From CAYFUR01 sp964346275 (GTDB taxonomy: Bacteria; Sumerlaeota; Sumerlaeia; SLMS01), in the NCBI GenBank assembly GCA_964346275.1, contig CAYFUR010000095.1, forward strand, positions 1 to 14,352: a DNA stretch of 14,352 bases. The letters are read 5' to 3'. Shown piece after piece: positions 7,412 to 14,352 of this stretch. The translations under genes and the position numbers were made by a program. The notes under the pieces are model-generated. The model saw nothing but the letters and a program-made list of their open reading frames with translations. It did no database searches and was not told the DNA's origin. Position 1 is the first letter of the stretch. The number at the start of each line of letters is the position of its first letter.

Positions 7412-8926
7412 TCAGTACAGCACCCAATCATCCTGGGGAATGCGATCCCAGCTTCCTGCGTAAACGATCCTCATGGACGACAGCCCCGCCAGGTTTGTGG
7501 ACGTGGCTTCCAGGCGATATCTTTTGATGAGGTCCAGGCCCGTGAGGAGCACGGAATGATTGCGGCCGCGGAGATGGTCGGGGGCGACTTCGGTGTCCTC
7601 TTCGCCGTCGGTTTTCACAACCACGGCGCGGTCGGCGGGGTCGTCGGTCTGCCAGGAAACTTCGACGCGCGAGCTGTCCAGCTCCACCGCCTGGAGGTTC
7701 AGGATTTGCGGCGGGGTGGTGTCCGTGCCATGAAGGCGGGTCCAGGTCAGGAATTCGAGAAATCCTGCGTAATGTTCGTTGGCTGTGGGTTCGATCAGGC
7801 TGTCGGGGGCGATAAAGGCTCCGCCGGAGGCGTCGTCCGGGCGGACTTCGATGGTGATCGTGGGAATTCCGTAGTCCGCATGGAGGGTGTCGTCGGTCAC
7901 TCCGCCGCCGGTATAGCCAAGGGCCACTCCCCAGGACCCGGCGTCCATGTTTTCCCCGTTCACGGCCTCGATGGCGGCCTTCATGCTATTGACCAGAGGG
8001 CCCATGGTTTCCGCGTTGGGCGCCGTGGTGGTGGTCCAGGCCCAGTTGTGCATGATCAAATTGCCGTAGGCGTGATAGTTGAGGCAGGCGACCACCTCGC
8101 CCCCGCGCGACAGAATGAAGTTGTTCAGATGAATGTTTTCCAATTCGCTGAGTGGCGCGGGCCCGCGATAGACGTTCGAACTGGGGTTATTGCTGGCGGT
8201 TTCCCACTTGTAAGGCCAGTTGCGGTTGGTATCGACGCCGAAGGCGCCGCCTGCCTGGGGCGTACGGTTTTTCCGCCAAAGGCGCTCGTTTGTGTGCGTA
8301 TAGACGTATCCATCGGGGTTGGAGACGAGGACGACGAAGATCTCATGGGAATCGACGAGATCGGTCGCAAGAGGGTCCGTGCCGTATGCCTCAAGAAACC
8401 GCTCGACGATGCCATGCACCGTGGCGCCGCTGAGCCACTCCCGCGCGTGCTGCAACCCAAGGACGAGAACCTCCGGTTCGTCTTCGTTGGTGGCCGCGTT
8501 GTCGCTGATTTTAATCATCCAGAGCTGGCGGCCTTCATAGGTTTCGCCGATGGAGGACATGGTGACGAGGCCGGGATACTCGCCCGTCCAGTCATTCATC
8601 CCGGCGACGTATTCCTCGAAGGTGTGGTAGCCGCTTTGGGTGGTTTTCAGGTCTTCGAGATGGATTGTCTGCTCGGCAATGATCGTGATGCCCCGCTCCT
8701 CCAGGCGCTTGCGGTCTTCCGGTGTCGCGATCACCTCGAGGCCTTGATCCGATGACCCCACCAGATCGAAGCCCTCTTCTTGGAGCCAGGCGCGCTGGGG
8801 CTCGGTGGGTCTGACGGTCAAGATGGAGGGTTCTGTCTCACCGGCAAAGGCGGGTGGGGTGCCAAGCGCAAAAGCGGCAGCGATAAGCAGGGCTACTGCG
8901 ATCCATTTCAGTGGAAATCTTTGCAC
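7412..8926 (-). CDS. Secreted zinc carboxypeptidase, M14 family
   Basis: M14 peptidases use a single zinc ion to remove C-terminal residues from peptides. With the GTG start at 8926 the product is 504 residues. A signal peptide ends AFA-GE (residue 28), followed by a propeptide-like region (about 30-100). The M14 catalytic domain (about 105-400) shows zinc ligands in LQHAREW (His160, Glu163), DTNRNWP with the substrate-binding Asn/Arg pair (about 234-236), NYHAYG (His285, third ligand), GYTGGG (Tyr338) and TIEVRP with catalytic Glu360. The last 100 residues, from TPPQILNLQ on, look like a fibronectin type III-like beta domain. GTG is preferred because GGGAGGGG lies five bases upstream and it begins directly before the hydrophobic signal core. 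Starting at an upstream ATG (9052) would bury that signal. All catalytic residues appear present, so it is probably active in the periplasm or outside. Confidence 0.9.
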   Translation of the reverse strand: MQRFPLKWIAVALLIAAAFALGTPPAFAGETEPSILTVRPTEPQRAWLQEEGFDLVGSSDQGLEVIATPEDRKRLEERGITIIAEQTIHLEDLKTTQSGYHTFEEYVAGMNDWTGEYPGLVTMSSIGETYEGRQLWMIKISDNAATNEDEPEVLVLGLQHAREWLSGATVHGIVERFLEAYGTDPLATDLVDSHEIFVVLVSNPDGYVYTHTNERLWRKNRTPQAGGAFGVDTNRNWPYKWETASNNPSSNVYRGPAPLSELENIHLNNFILSRGGEVVACLNYHAYGNLIMHNWAWTTTTAPNAETMGPLVNSMKAAIEAVNGENMDAGSWGVALGYTGGGVTDDTLHADYGIPTITIEVRPDDASGGAFIAPDSLIEPTANEHYAGFLEFLTWTRLHGTDTTPPQILNLQAVELDSSRVEVSWQTDDPADRAVVVKTDGEEDTEVAPDHLRGRNHSVLLTGLDLIKRYRLEATSTNLAGLSSMRIVYAGSWDRIPQDDWVLY

Positions 8927-8930
8927 AAAA

Positions 8931-8938
8931 GCCCCTCC
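8931..8938 (-). promoter_or_regulatory. Ribosome binding site fixing the GTG start of the carboxypeptidase
   Basis: GGGAGGGG on the minus strand lies five bases before the GTG at 8926. It is the most purine-rich such site near any minus-strand start here and decides the choice of GTG over the upstream in-frame ATG at 9052. Confidence 0.7.
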
Positions 8939-8956
8939 CGGTCGCGGAATGGAGAA

Positions 8957-8985
8957 ACGATAAAAACCGCGCCCAATCAAGGCAA
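8957..8985 (-). promoter_or_regulatory. Candidate sigma70-type promoter for the M14 carboxypeptidase gene
   Basis: On the minus strand TTGCCT (8985-8980, four of six to TTGACA) and TATCGT (8962-8957, four of six to TATAAT) are separated by exactly 17 bases. Transcription would start near 8950, leaving a leader of about 24 bases that contains the strong ribosome binding site. Placement is good but each box is only a partial match. Confidence 0.4.
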
Positions 8986-9098
8986 GATGGATTTGCCGGG
9001 GGCGAACGCGCATCACTGCTGGACAGGACGAATCTTGCTGGGTGAGAATCACGCCTTACGCGGAAACACGGACTCAGACAGAGACAGATGGATGGGCA

Positions 9099-11102
9099 AT
9101 GGATCGAAGAGAAGGACAGTTTCAGGTTGTTTCAGAATACGAGCCGGCGGGGGATCAGCCGCAGGCGATCGAGGAATTGGTGAAGGGCTATCTCAATGGC
9201 TTGCCGGCCCAGGTGCTGCTCGGTGTCACGGGATCGGGCAAGACATTCACCATGGCGCACGTGATGCAGCAGGTGAATCGTCCATCGTTGGTTCTGGCGC
9301 CCAATAAAGTGTTGGCAGCGCAGCTCTATTACGAGTTCCGCGCGCTTTTTCCCCACAACGCCGTCGAATATTTCGTTTCCTACTACGATTACTACCAGCC
9401 GGAAGCCTACATCCCTTCCTCGGACACGTACATCGAGAAGGACGCCTCGATTAACGACGAGCTGGACAAGCTGCGCCTGAGCGCGACGCGCTCGCTCCTC
9501 GAACGCAAGGATGTCGTCGTGGTGGCGTCCGTTTCCTGTATATACGGAATTGGTTCGCCGGATGATTTCTTCAACCTGGTGATTTATCTCGAGCCGGGCC
9601 AGGAGATGGCGCGCGAGGAGTTCATGAAGAAGCTCGTGGAGCTGCTTTACGAGCGCAACAATGCGGATTTCTATCGCGGCACGTTCCGCGTCCGGGGCGA
9701 TACGATCGATGTCTTCCCGGCGTATGAGGAGCGCCGGGCCCTGCGCGTGGAGTTTTTCGGCGACGAGATCGAGGCGTTGACGGAGATCGACCCGCTCACC
9801 GGCGAGCGCATCCGCAAGGTGCGCCGCGCGGCTGTTTATCCCGCCAGCGTCTATGCGACGCGGAAAGACCGCCTGAAGGTGGCCATCGAGCAAATCCAGG
9901 ATGAGCTGACGGTGCGCCTGCGGGAGTTGGAGGACTCGAAGAAGCTCATCGAATACCAGCGCCTCAAGCAGCGCACGGAATATGATATCGAGCTGATGCG
10001 GGAGATGGGCACCTGCCCCGGGATCGAGAATTATTCGCGCTTTCTTTCCGGGCGGTCTCCAGGGGAAGCGCCGTATACACTGATCGATTATTTTCCGGAA
10101 GATTTTCTGATGTTCATGGACGAAAGCCACATCGGTGTGCCGCAGGTCCGCGCGATGTATAATGGCGACCGGAGCCGCAAGCTCTCGCTCGTGGATTACG
10201 GTTTTCGCCTGCCGTCGGCGCTGGATAACCGGCCGCTCAAGTTCGAGGAGTTTGAAAACAAGATCAACCAGGTGGTCTTTGTCAGCGCGACGCCGGAGCA
10301 ATACGAGATGGAAAAATCCGGAGGGGCGATCAGCGAGCAAATCATCCGCCCCACGGGGCTGGTGGATCCCCTGATCGAAGTGAGGCCCGTGGAAAACCAG
10401 GTTCAGGATCTCCTCGAAGAAATCCGACAGACGGCGGAAAAAGGTTTTCGGGTTCTGGTGACGACACTGACCAAGCGATTCTCCGAGGAGCTGACCGATT
10501 ACTATACGGAGATCGGCGTGAAGGTGCGGTATATGCACTCAGACATCGACGTGCTTGAGCGTGCCCAGATCATTCGCGAGCTTCGCGAGGGAAAGTTCGA
10601 TGTGCTCATCGGCATTAACCTGCTGCGCGAGGGGCTGGATATACCGGAATGCTCCATGGTCGCCATTCTGGACGCGGACAAGGAGGGGTATCTGCGCTCG
10701 ACGCGGTCGCTGATTCAGACCGTTGGCCGGGCGGCTCGTCATTCCGAGGGACGGGTGATCATGTATGCCGAGCGGGTGACCCGTTCCATGGCGGCATGTA
10801 TCGACGAGACGGAACGCCGCCGCCAGAAGCAGATCGACTTTAACAAGGAACACGGAATCACGCCGCGAAGTATTCAGAAACGTGTGGCCGCCATTATCGA
10901 AACGAGTTACGAGCAGGAAGAAGAGGCCATGAACATGGTGGCCGAGGACGAAACCGTTTATTACAGCCGGGCCCAGATTGACAAGCGGGTGGAGGAGTTG
11001 AAAAAAGAAATGCGGGCTGCGGCAAAGGCCCTGGAGTTCGAACGGGCGGCGGAACTGCGCGACGAAATGATGCGGCTGGAAAAGAAAACTCTGGCGATCT
11101 GA
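9099..11102 (+). CDS. uvrB: Excinuclease ABC subunit UvrB
   Basis: UvrB is the damage-verifying helicase-like subunit of nucleotide excision repair: it is loaded by UvrA and recruits UvrC for incision. The 667-residue product shows FQVVSEYEPAGDQPQAI at the start, Walker A GVTGSGKT (42-49), the Tyr-rich DNA-clamping beta-hairpin (YYDYYQPEAYIP, from about 95), DESHIGVPQ (from 341), helicase motifs including INLLREGLDIPE and QTVGRAARH, and a C-terminal UVR motif (627-664) for UvrC contact. Length matches the family. The ATG at 9099 is chosen because it places the conserved N-terminus correctly; an in-frame GTG at 9042 would add 19 unconserved-looking residues. No SOS-type operator is visible upstream. 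uvrA and uvrC are not in the window. Confidence 0.97.
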   Translation: MDRREGQFQVVSEYEPAGDQPQAIEELVKGYLNGLPAQVLLGVTGSGKTFTMAHVMQQVNRPSLVLAPNKVLAAQLYYEFRALFPHNAVEYFVSYYDYYQPEAYIPSSDTYIEKDASINDELDKLRLSATRSLLERKDVVVVASVSCIYGIGSPDDFFNLVIYLEPGQEMAREEFMKKLVELLYERNNADFYRGTFRVRGDTIDVFPAYEERRALRVEFFGDEIEALTEIDPLTGERIRKVRRAAVYPASVYATRKDRLKVAIEQIQDELTVRLRELEDSKKLIEYQRLKQRTEYDIELMREMGTCPGIENYSRFLSGRSPGEAPYTLIDYFPEDFLMFMDESHIGVPQVRAMYNGDRSRKLSLVDYGFRLPSALDNRPLKFEEFENKINQVVFVSATPEQYEMEKSGGAISEQIIRPTGLVDPLIEVRPVENQVQDLLEEIRQTAEKGFRVLVTTLTKRFSEELTDYYTEIGVKVRYMHSDIDVLERAQIIRELREGKFDVLIGINLLREGLDIPECSMVAILDADKEGYLRSTRSLIQTVGRAARHSEGRVIMYAERVTRSMAACIDETERRRQKQIDFNKEHGITPRSIQKRVAAIIETSYEQEEEAMNMVAEDETVYYSRAQIDKRVEELKKEMRAAAKALEFERAAELRDEMMRLEKKTLAI

Positions 11103-11104
11103 GG
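11101..11104 (+). promoter_or_regulatory. Ribosome binding site overlapping the uvrB stop codon
   Basis: GAGG spans the last two bases of the uvrB TGA stop and lies six bases before the ATG of the glycohydrolase gene. The eight-base spacing leaves no room for a separate promoter between the genes, so they are probably read from one transcript. Confidence 0.6.
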
Positions 11105-11110
11105 AATCTC

Positions 11111-12970
11111 ATGCGTCTTCACATTTGCATTGCAGCACTGCTGGCGTGCTTCTTCGCGGCGCCGGCCCCTGCGGATCAGTCCAGGGCAGAGACGCCGCCG
11201 GTGATTGAGGGAGGCGTGGAACTCACGTCGCAAACGGTCCGCCTTGATCAGACAGCGTATCTTGACCGGCTTCATGGTATGTGGCTGGGCCAGTGCCTGG
11301 GGAACTGGACGGGCCTGCTGACCGAAGGAGAGCGCACCGGCAAGGATGAAGACGGCGATGGCCGGCCGGATCGCCCTTTCTTTACGGATGAGGATTGGGG
11401 CACGGAGCAGGGGCGCGACGGTGACGCCATCGATTTTCGATTCCTGGACCCCTGGCCCGCGGATGATGATACGGATATCGAGTATGTCTATCTCCACCTG
11501 ATGCATCAGAATAAGGACCCGCTGCTCAGCGCCCCGGAAATCGCATCCGGCTGGAACACGCATATTAAGGATTACATCTGGGGCTCCAACAAGGCCGCGG
11601 CCGGTCTGATGGAGCGCGGAGTCATGCCGCCGGCGACAAGCCTCCCCACGGCGAATTACGGATACCTGTTTATCGACGCACAGCTCACGACGGAGATCTT
11701 TGGCGCGCTGGCACCAGCGCTGCCCGGCGAGGCGCTTCGCCTGGCGCATCTGCCGATCCGTACCGTGGCGGGCAACCACGCGGCCCATGCGGCGCAGTTC
11801 CATGTGCTGCTCTATTCCCTCGCGGCGACCATCGATCCGGAAAAGCCATTACGGGAGGAGTTGTTGCGCATCGTGCGCGAGGCGCGGGCGTCCCTGCCGG
11901 ATCGATCGAAAGCGGCGGATGTGATCGACTTGACGGTGCAAAGTTATCTGAGTAACCGAGACACGATGGCGTGGGAGAGCACACGGGATGAGCTATACGA
12001 GAGATTTCAAAAGAACGACCGGGCAAATGGATATTACTATCTGAACTGGATCGAGTCTTCCGTCAATCTGGGCACGGGGGTCATGGCCTTGCTCTATGGG
12101 GAAGGCGACCTCCGGCGGACAATTCAGATCGGGACGCTCTCTGGTTGGGATTCAGATAACGGCACGGCGACCATGGCCGGCTTGATCGGACTCATCAAGG
12201 GGCACGAGGAAATCGTTGAAGAGTTGGAACGGGAGGATATCTCGGATCTCTACAACGCCGCACGCACACGCGAAAAGTTGCCAGATTATATCGAAGTCAG
12301 CGATGAAGCGACCGATGCTCTTTCTTCCATGAGCTGGCGGATGCTCCCCCTGGTGCAGCAGGTAATCCTTGAGGGAGGAGGGAGAATCGACGGCGAGACG
12401 TGTGTCTATACGTTGCCGCTGCCTTCGGCCCCCGTTGCGAACCCGCTGGAACGTGAATGGCGGCGCAGCGTAAACGCGGTTCTGCGCGCCGAGGGACGCC
12501 CTCCTGGGGTCCGCGCGAGCCGTGAAGCGCGGGATTCTGGAAAGGATCAGGCGACGAAGAATCCAGCCGTGATTACCGATGGAGTCGAAATGGATCACTC
12601 GGGAAAGGATATTTCCGAGCTGCCCAGGTATTACAGTTCATGGGGATTCGGTGGTCAGCGCGAGGTGTTCGAAATCACCTACTCCGAACCCGTCCGGCCC
12701 GAGGCGATCCGCTTTATCGAGGGGGATCATTTTCCTGATTCCGGCGGATGGTATGAGTCCCTCGAGTGGCATGTGCGGGAACACGGCGAATGGATCCAGC
12801 TCGGCACGGTAAAAGAAACGCGGCTCGATTCCGAAATACCATACCAAGTACTCGACTTTTTGTTACCCGAGGGAATGGCCATTGACGGTGTGCGCGTCTA
12901 TACACAGCCCGGCGGGCCGGATTCCTTCGGCACGATATCGGAAATCGATTTGATCTTGCCCGAGGGGTGA
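11111..12970 (+). CDS. Secreted ADP-ribosylglycohydrolase family protein with C-terminal beta domain
   Basis: The ARH/DraG family hydrolyses N- or O-glycosidic ADP-ribose bonds, usually in the cytoplasm, using two magnesium ions. The 619-residue product begins with a signal peptide (residues 1-21, ending APA-DQ). A catalytic-type domain (about 45-430) has the N-terminal helix signature DRLHGMWLGQCLGNWTG (52-68), metal-site DDDTD (118-122), HAAHAAQFH (223-231) and the C-terminal metal motif GWDSDNGTATMAG (345-357). Between them an Asp-rich loop (KDEDGDGRPDRP, 78-89) resembles a calcium-binding EF-hand or thrombospondin loop. Residues about 487-619 form a separate Trp/Tyr-rich beta domain, perhaps a carbohydrate-binding (discoidin-like) fold. 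Being secreted, it may not act on ADP-ribose at all. It follows uvrB by eight bases and converges on doxX. Confidence 0.85.
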   Translation: MRLHICIAALLACFFAAPAPADQSRAETPPVIEGGVELTSQTVRLDQTAYLDRLHGMWLGQCLGNWTGLLTEGERTGKDEDGDGRPDRPFFTDEDWGTEQGRDGDAIDFRFLDPWPADDDTDIEYVYLHLMHQNKDPLLSAPEIASGWNTHIKDYIWGSNKAAAGLMERGVMPPATSLPTANYGYLFIDAQLTTEIFGALAPALPGEALRLAHLPIRTVAGNHAAHAAQFHVLLYSLAATIDPEKPLREELLRIVREARASLPDRSKAADVIDLTVQSYLSNRDTMAWESTRDELYERFQKNDRANGYYYLNWIESSVNLGTGVMALLYGEGDLRRTIQIGTLSGWDSDNGTATMAGLIGLIKGHEEIVEELEREDISDLYNAARTREKLPDYIEVSDEATDALSSMSWRMLPLVQQVILEGGGRIDGETCVYTLPLPSAPVANPLEREWRRSVNAVLRAEGRPPGVRASREARDSGKDQATKNPAVITDGVEMDHSGKDISELPRYYSSWGFGGQREVFEITYSEPVRPEAIRFIEGDHFPDSGGWYESLEWHVREHGEWIQLGTVKETRLDSEIPYQVLDFLLPEGMAIDGVRVYTQPGGPDSFGTISEIDLILPEG

Positions 12971-12983
12971 ATGCTCTTTCCGG

Positions 12984-13433
12984 CTATTCGATTTTTTTCC
13001 GAAAGATCAGGTAATCGAGCGCCAGTTTCCCCGGCCCGGCCATCAGAATGGCGAAAAAGGCTACGAGATAGAGCGATGCGAACTCGTAGCCCACTTCGTA
13101 CATTCCATTGGATGGTTTGAGCAGGAAGCCATCGCCTTTGGAGAAATGGTGAAAAGCGGCGTAGGCCATGTTGCCCGTGAGCATCAGGGAGACGAGAGGG
13201 GTCAGCGCGCCCAGGATAATCAGGATCCCGCCGATGAACTCCGTCAAAATGGCCATCCAGGCCATGAACACGGGGACCCCGACCCCCGCGGCGAACCCTT
13301 CCGCCGCGCCCAGCTTTCCATAGCCGTGGAGCATAATCCCAAAGCCCGTTAAAAGGCGCAAAACCAGCAATCCAACCGAGGCGCGCGTGGTGGGGAACGG
13401 GGGAAAAGCGAATTTCAGAATTTTGTCGAACAT
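12984..13433 (-). CDS. DoxX family membrane protein
   Basis: DoxX-family proteins are small four-helix inner-membrane proteins; some are linked to quinone or thiosulfate oxidation and oxidative-stress complexes, but most are uncharacterised. The 149 residues show the family N-terminal helix LLVLRLLTGFGIMLHGYGKL (22-41), a second helix with FMAWMAILTEFIGG (56-69), a third ending MAYAAFHHF (89-97) and the C-terminal helix with AGPGKLALD (132-140). The start is ATG 13433, with GAG five bases and GGGAG about 14 bases upstream. The gene stands alone: a sigma54-like promoter precedes it, and its stop lies 13 bases from the convergent glycohydrolase gene. No stand-alone terminator separates the two. 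A redox role is possible from family knowledge only. Confidence 0.88.
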   Translation of the reverse strand: MFDKILKFAFPPFPTTRASVGLLVLRLLTGFGIMLHGYGKLGAAEGFAAGVGVPVFMAWMAILTEFIGGILIILGALTPLVSLMLTGNMAYAAFHHFSKGDGFLLKPSNGMYEVGYEFASLYLVAFFAILMAGPGKLALDYLIFRKKIE

Positions 13434-13471
13434 ATCTCGCGGGACTCCCTGATAAGATGAGAGGGGATTCG

Positions 13472-13487
13472 AGCAACAATATTGCCA
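13472..13487 (-). promoter_or_regulatory. Candidate sigma54 (-24/-12) promoter for the DoxX-family gene
   Basis: On the minus strand TGGCAATATTGTTGCT matches the RpoN consensus TGGCAC-N5-TTGCW. The GG and GC dinucleotides are exactly 10 bases apart, TGGCA is perfect, and TTGCT is perfect. Transcription would begin near 13461, giving a leader of about 28 bases before the ATG at 13433. The site lies in the 82-base gap after the upstream gene. No activator-binding site could be identified. Confidence 0.55.
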
Positions 13488-13515
13488 GATTGGAATGACT
13501 TGGACAGCATCGGTA

Positions 13516-13800
13516 TTAGTTCCCCCGGGCGGCCCAATTCCCGCCTACCAGGCCAATGGCGGCGGCGACGAGGATGACGATGGCGGCGGACAGAACGGAA
13601 TCAAAGCCGAAGAGGCTCAGGATCAAGTTGTGAAAAAACCAGTAGATCAGTGCGAACGGGCCCAGCGCGCCGATGAGAAGGGCGGGGCGGCGGGGAGCCC
13701 AGTGCAGGCGATAGCAGCCCAAGCCGATCAGCGGCATCAGCACCGCCGCGGCGGCAAGCAGGCCGAGGATGACGTTTTCCCGGAGAAGCAGCTCGATCAT
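13516..13800 (-). CDS. Small three-helix membrane protein, unknown function
   Basis: This 94-residue product consists almost entirely of three hydrophobic helices (about residues 7-29, 40-59 and 67-89), with short polar loops (YRLHWAPRR between helices 1 and 2). I do not recognise the family. Its ATG at 13800 overlaps the stop of the upstream two-helix membrane protein as ATGA, so the two are probably translated together. Both sit directly downstream of alr, suggesting an envelope-related role, but nothing in the sequence identifies a substrate. It ends with TAA 82 bases before the DoxX-family start. Confidence 0.75.
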   Translation of the reverse strand: MIELLLRENVILGLLAAAAVLMPLIGLGCYRLHWAPRRPALLIGALGPFALIYWFFHNLILSLFGFDSVLSAAIVILVAAAIGLVGGNWAARGN

Positions 13801-14162
13801 TCCTGGTCCAGTTTCCTTGCGGCGCGGGTATCGCGGATTTTCTGCTGCACATCACTGCGGCGATTCTGCACGCGCACGGCTCGCTGAGTCCAGTCCATCA
13901 CTTCGATGAGGACAAGGCGGATGAGAAGGGAGAGGAGCAGAAGAATCAAGGCGGGAAAGAGCAGGTGGCGCAGTGGGGAGTTCTCGCTTCCCCAAAGGGA
14001 ATAGCTCCAGGCGGTGAGCAGCAGCAGTGAGGAGAGAAGAAAAAACCGGCTGAAGGCGAGAGCGGTTCCCACGATGGCCGAGCGCCACGTGATTGCCCGG
14101 GAAACCCGCATGGGAATCGCGGACAGCATGGCTCGGCGCTTGAGTTTGCCGTGTCGGCTCAT
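13797..14162 (-). CDS. Two-helix membrane protein with basic ends, unknown function
   Basis: The 121-residue product has a strongly basic N-terminus (MSRHGKLKRR), two hydrophobic helices (about 28-56 and 65-87) and a charged, coiled-coil-like tail (about 90-121, QRAVRVQNRRSDVQQKIRDT). Tail and N-terminus are probably both cytoplasmic. I do not recognise the family. The start ATG at 14162 is chosen over an in-frame ATG at 14204 because it overlaps the alr stop as ATGA, the same arrangement as at its own 3' end. This makes it the middle gene of a coupled trio behind alanine racemase. Confidence 0.75.
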   Translation of the reverse strand: MSRHGKLKRRAMLSAIPMRVSRAITWRSAIVGTALAFSRFFLLSSLLLLTAWSYSLWGSENSPLRHLLFPALILLLLSLLIRLVLIEVMDWTQRAVRVQNRRSDVQQKIRDTRAARKLDQE

Positions 14163-14352
14163 TCGTTTCGATAGACGCGGGGGATTCGCGGCGTCAGGGA
14201 ACATGTGATTTCGTAGGGGATCGTGCCGCCAATGCGGGCGGCCTCCTCAATGGGAAGGCGTTCGCCGCCCTGATAGCCATAGATCACGACTTCGTCGCCG
14301 AGGCGCGCCTCGGGCACCTCGCTGAGATCGACCATGAACTGGTCCATGCAGA
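14159..14352 (-). CDS. alr: Alanine racemase, C-terminal end only
   Basis: Alanine racemase is a pyridoxal-phosphate enzyme that makes D-alanine for peptidoglycan. The window holds only the last 63 residues; the gene continues beyond the window edge. They begin CMDQFMVDLSEVP, the conserved segment of the C-terminal beta domain that contributes to the active site of the partner subunit. GDEVVIYGYQGG, the family signature GGTIPYEITCSL and the terminal RIPRVYRNE follow. These match the end of Alr closely. The stop TGA overlaps the ATG of the downstream membrane protein by four bases. The catalytic lysine and tyrosine lie outside the window. Confidence 0.92.
   Translation of the reverse strand, partial: CMDQFMVDLSEVPEARLGDEVVIYGYQGGERLPIEEAARIGGTIPYEITCSLTPRIPRVYRNE

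Noticed and set aside
8927..9098. Search for an SOS (LexA) operator upstream of uvrB
   Set aside because: Neither CTGT-N8-ACAG nor GAAC-N4-GTTC occurs; CTGCTGGACAG near 9017 has the wrong spacing. Lineage-specific LexA boxes cannot be excluded.
9042..9098. Upstream in-frame GTG start for uvrB adding 19 residues
   Set aside because: The extra residues do not resemble UvrB, and ATG 9099 gives the usual family length.
9132..10538. Long minus-strand frame opposite uvrB (468 residues)
   Set aside because: Antisense shadow of a conserved gene; His/Arg/Leu-rich with no recognisable domain.
10961..11803. Minus-strand frame opposite the uvrB end and the glycohydrolase start
   Set aside because: Overlaps two well-supported genes and shows no domain or start signal.
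1..14352. tRNA, rRNA, CRISPR arrays, transposase genes, phage genes, toxin-antitoxin pairs
   Set aside because: None seen on either strand by reading; a tRNAscan, Infernal and CRISPR-finder run would be needed to confirm absence.

Overview
The window looks like one end of a metagenomic or draft-genome scaffold from a GC-rich, diderm (Gram-negative type) bacterium. Bases 1-66 are not biological: they match a full Illumina P7 index adapter with a few errors. A run of exactly 100 Ns at 1156-1255 is a scaffolding gap. The lineage cannot be fixed from this sequence. Secreted GH20 and M14 hydrolases, a secreted ADP-ribosylglycohydrolase, an O-antigen-ligase/TPR fusion and a Bacteroidota-like 2-isopropylmalate/citramalate synthase relative would suit a PVC/FCB-type or candidate phylum. 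That placement is inference.

Minus-strand block 1 (about 67-7236), in transcription order: a two-helix membrane protein with a TTG start; an alpha-isopropylmalate/citramalate synthase family enzyme; a small DUF4911-like protein; an O-antigen ligase-like membrane protein with TPR repeats; a GH20-type glycosidase broken by the N gap; SecG; a terminator hairpin; and a PLDc_N-like membrane protein cut off by the scaffold end. The synthase, DUF4911-like and ligase genes are joined by two ATGA stop/start overlaps, so they are very probably translated as a coupled unit.

Centre (7237-9098): an M14 zinc carboxypeptidase on the minus strand with a signal peptide, a GTG start preceded by a strong ribosome binding site, a candidate sigma70-type promoter and a candidate terminator. 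It is transcribed divergently from uvrB.

Plus-strand block (9099-12970): uvrB followed 8 bases later by a secreted ADP-ribosylglycohydrolase whose ribosome binding site overlaps the uvrB stop codon.

Minus-strand block 2 (12984-14352), in transcription order: the 3' end of alr (alanine racemase), a two-helix basic membrane protein and a three-helix membrane protein, chained by ATGA overlaps. A DoxX-family membrane protein follows, with what looks like its own sigma54 (-24/-12) promoter. It converges on the glycohydrolase gene with only 13 bases between them.

Most of the window serves the cell envelope (protein export, glycan polymer ligation, glycan and peptide hydrolysis, D-alanine supply), with one DNA-repair gene and one branched-chain amino-acid type enzyme. 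I see no rRNA, tRNA, CRISPR array, insertion sequence or phage gene, and no clear new defence or mobile system. There is no gene-free stretch over 300 bases.
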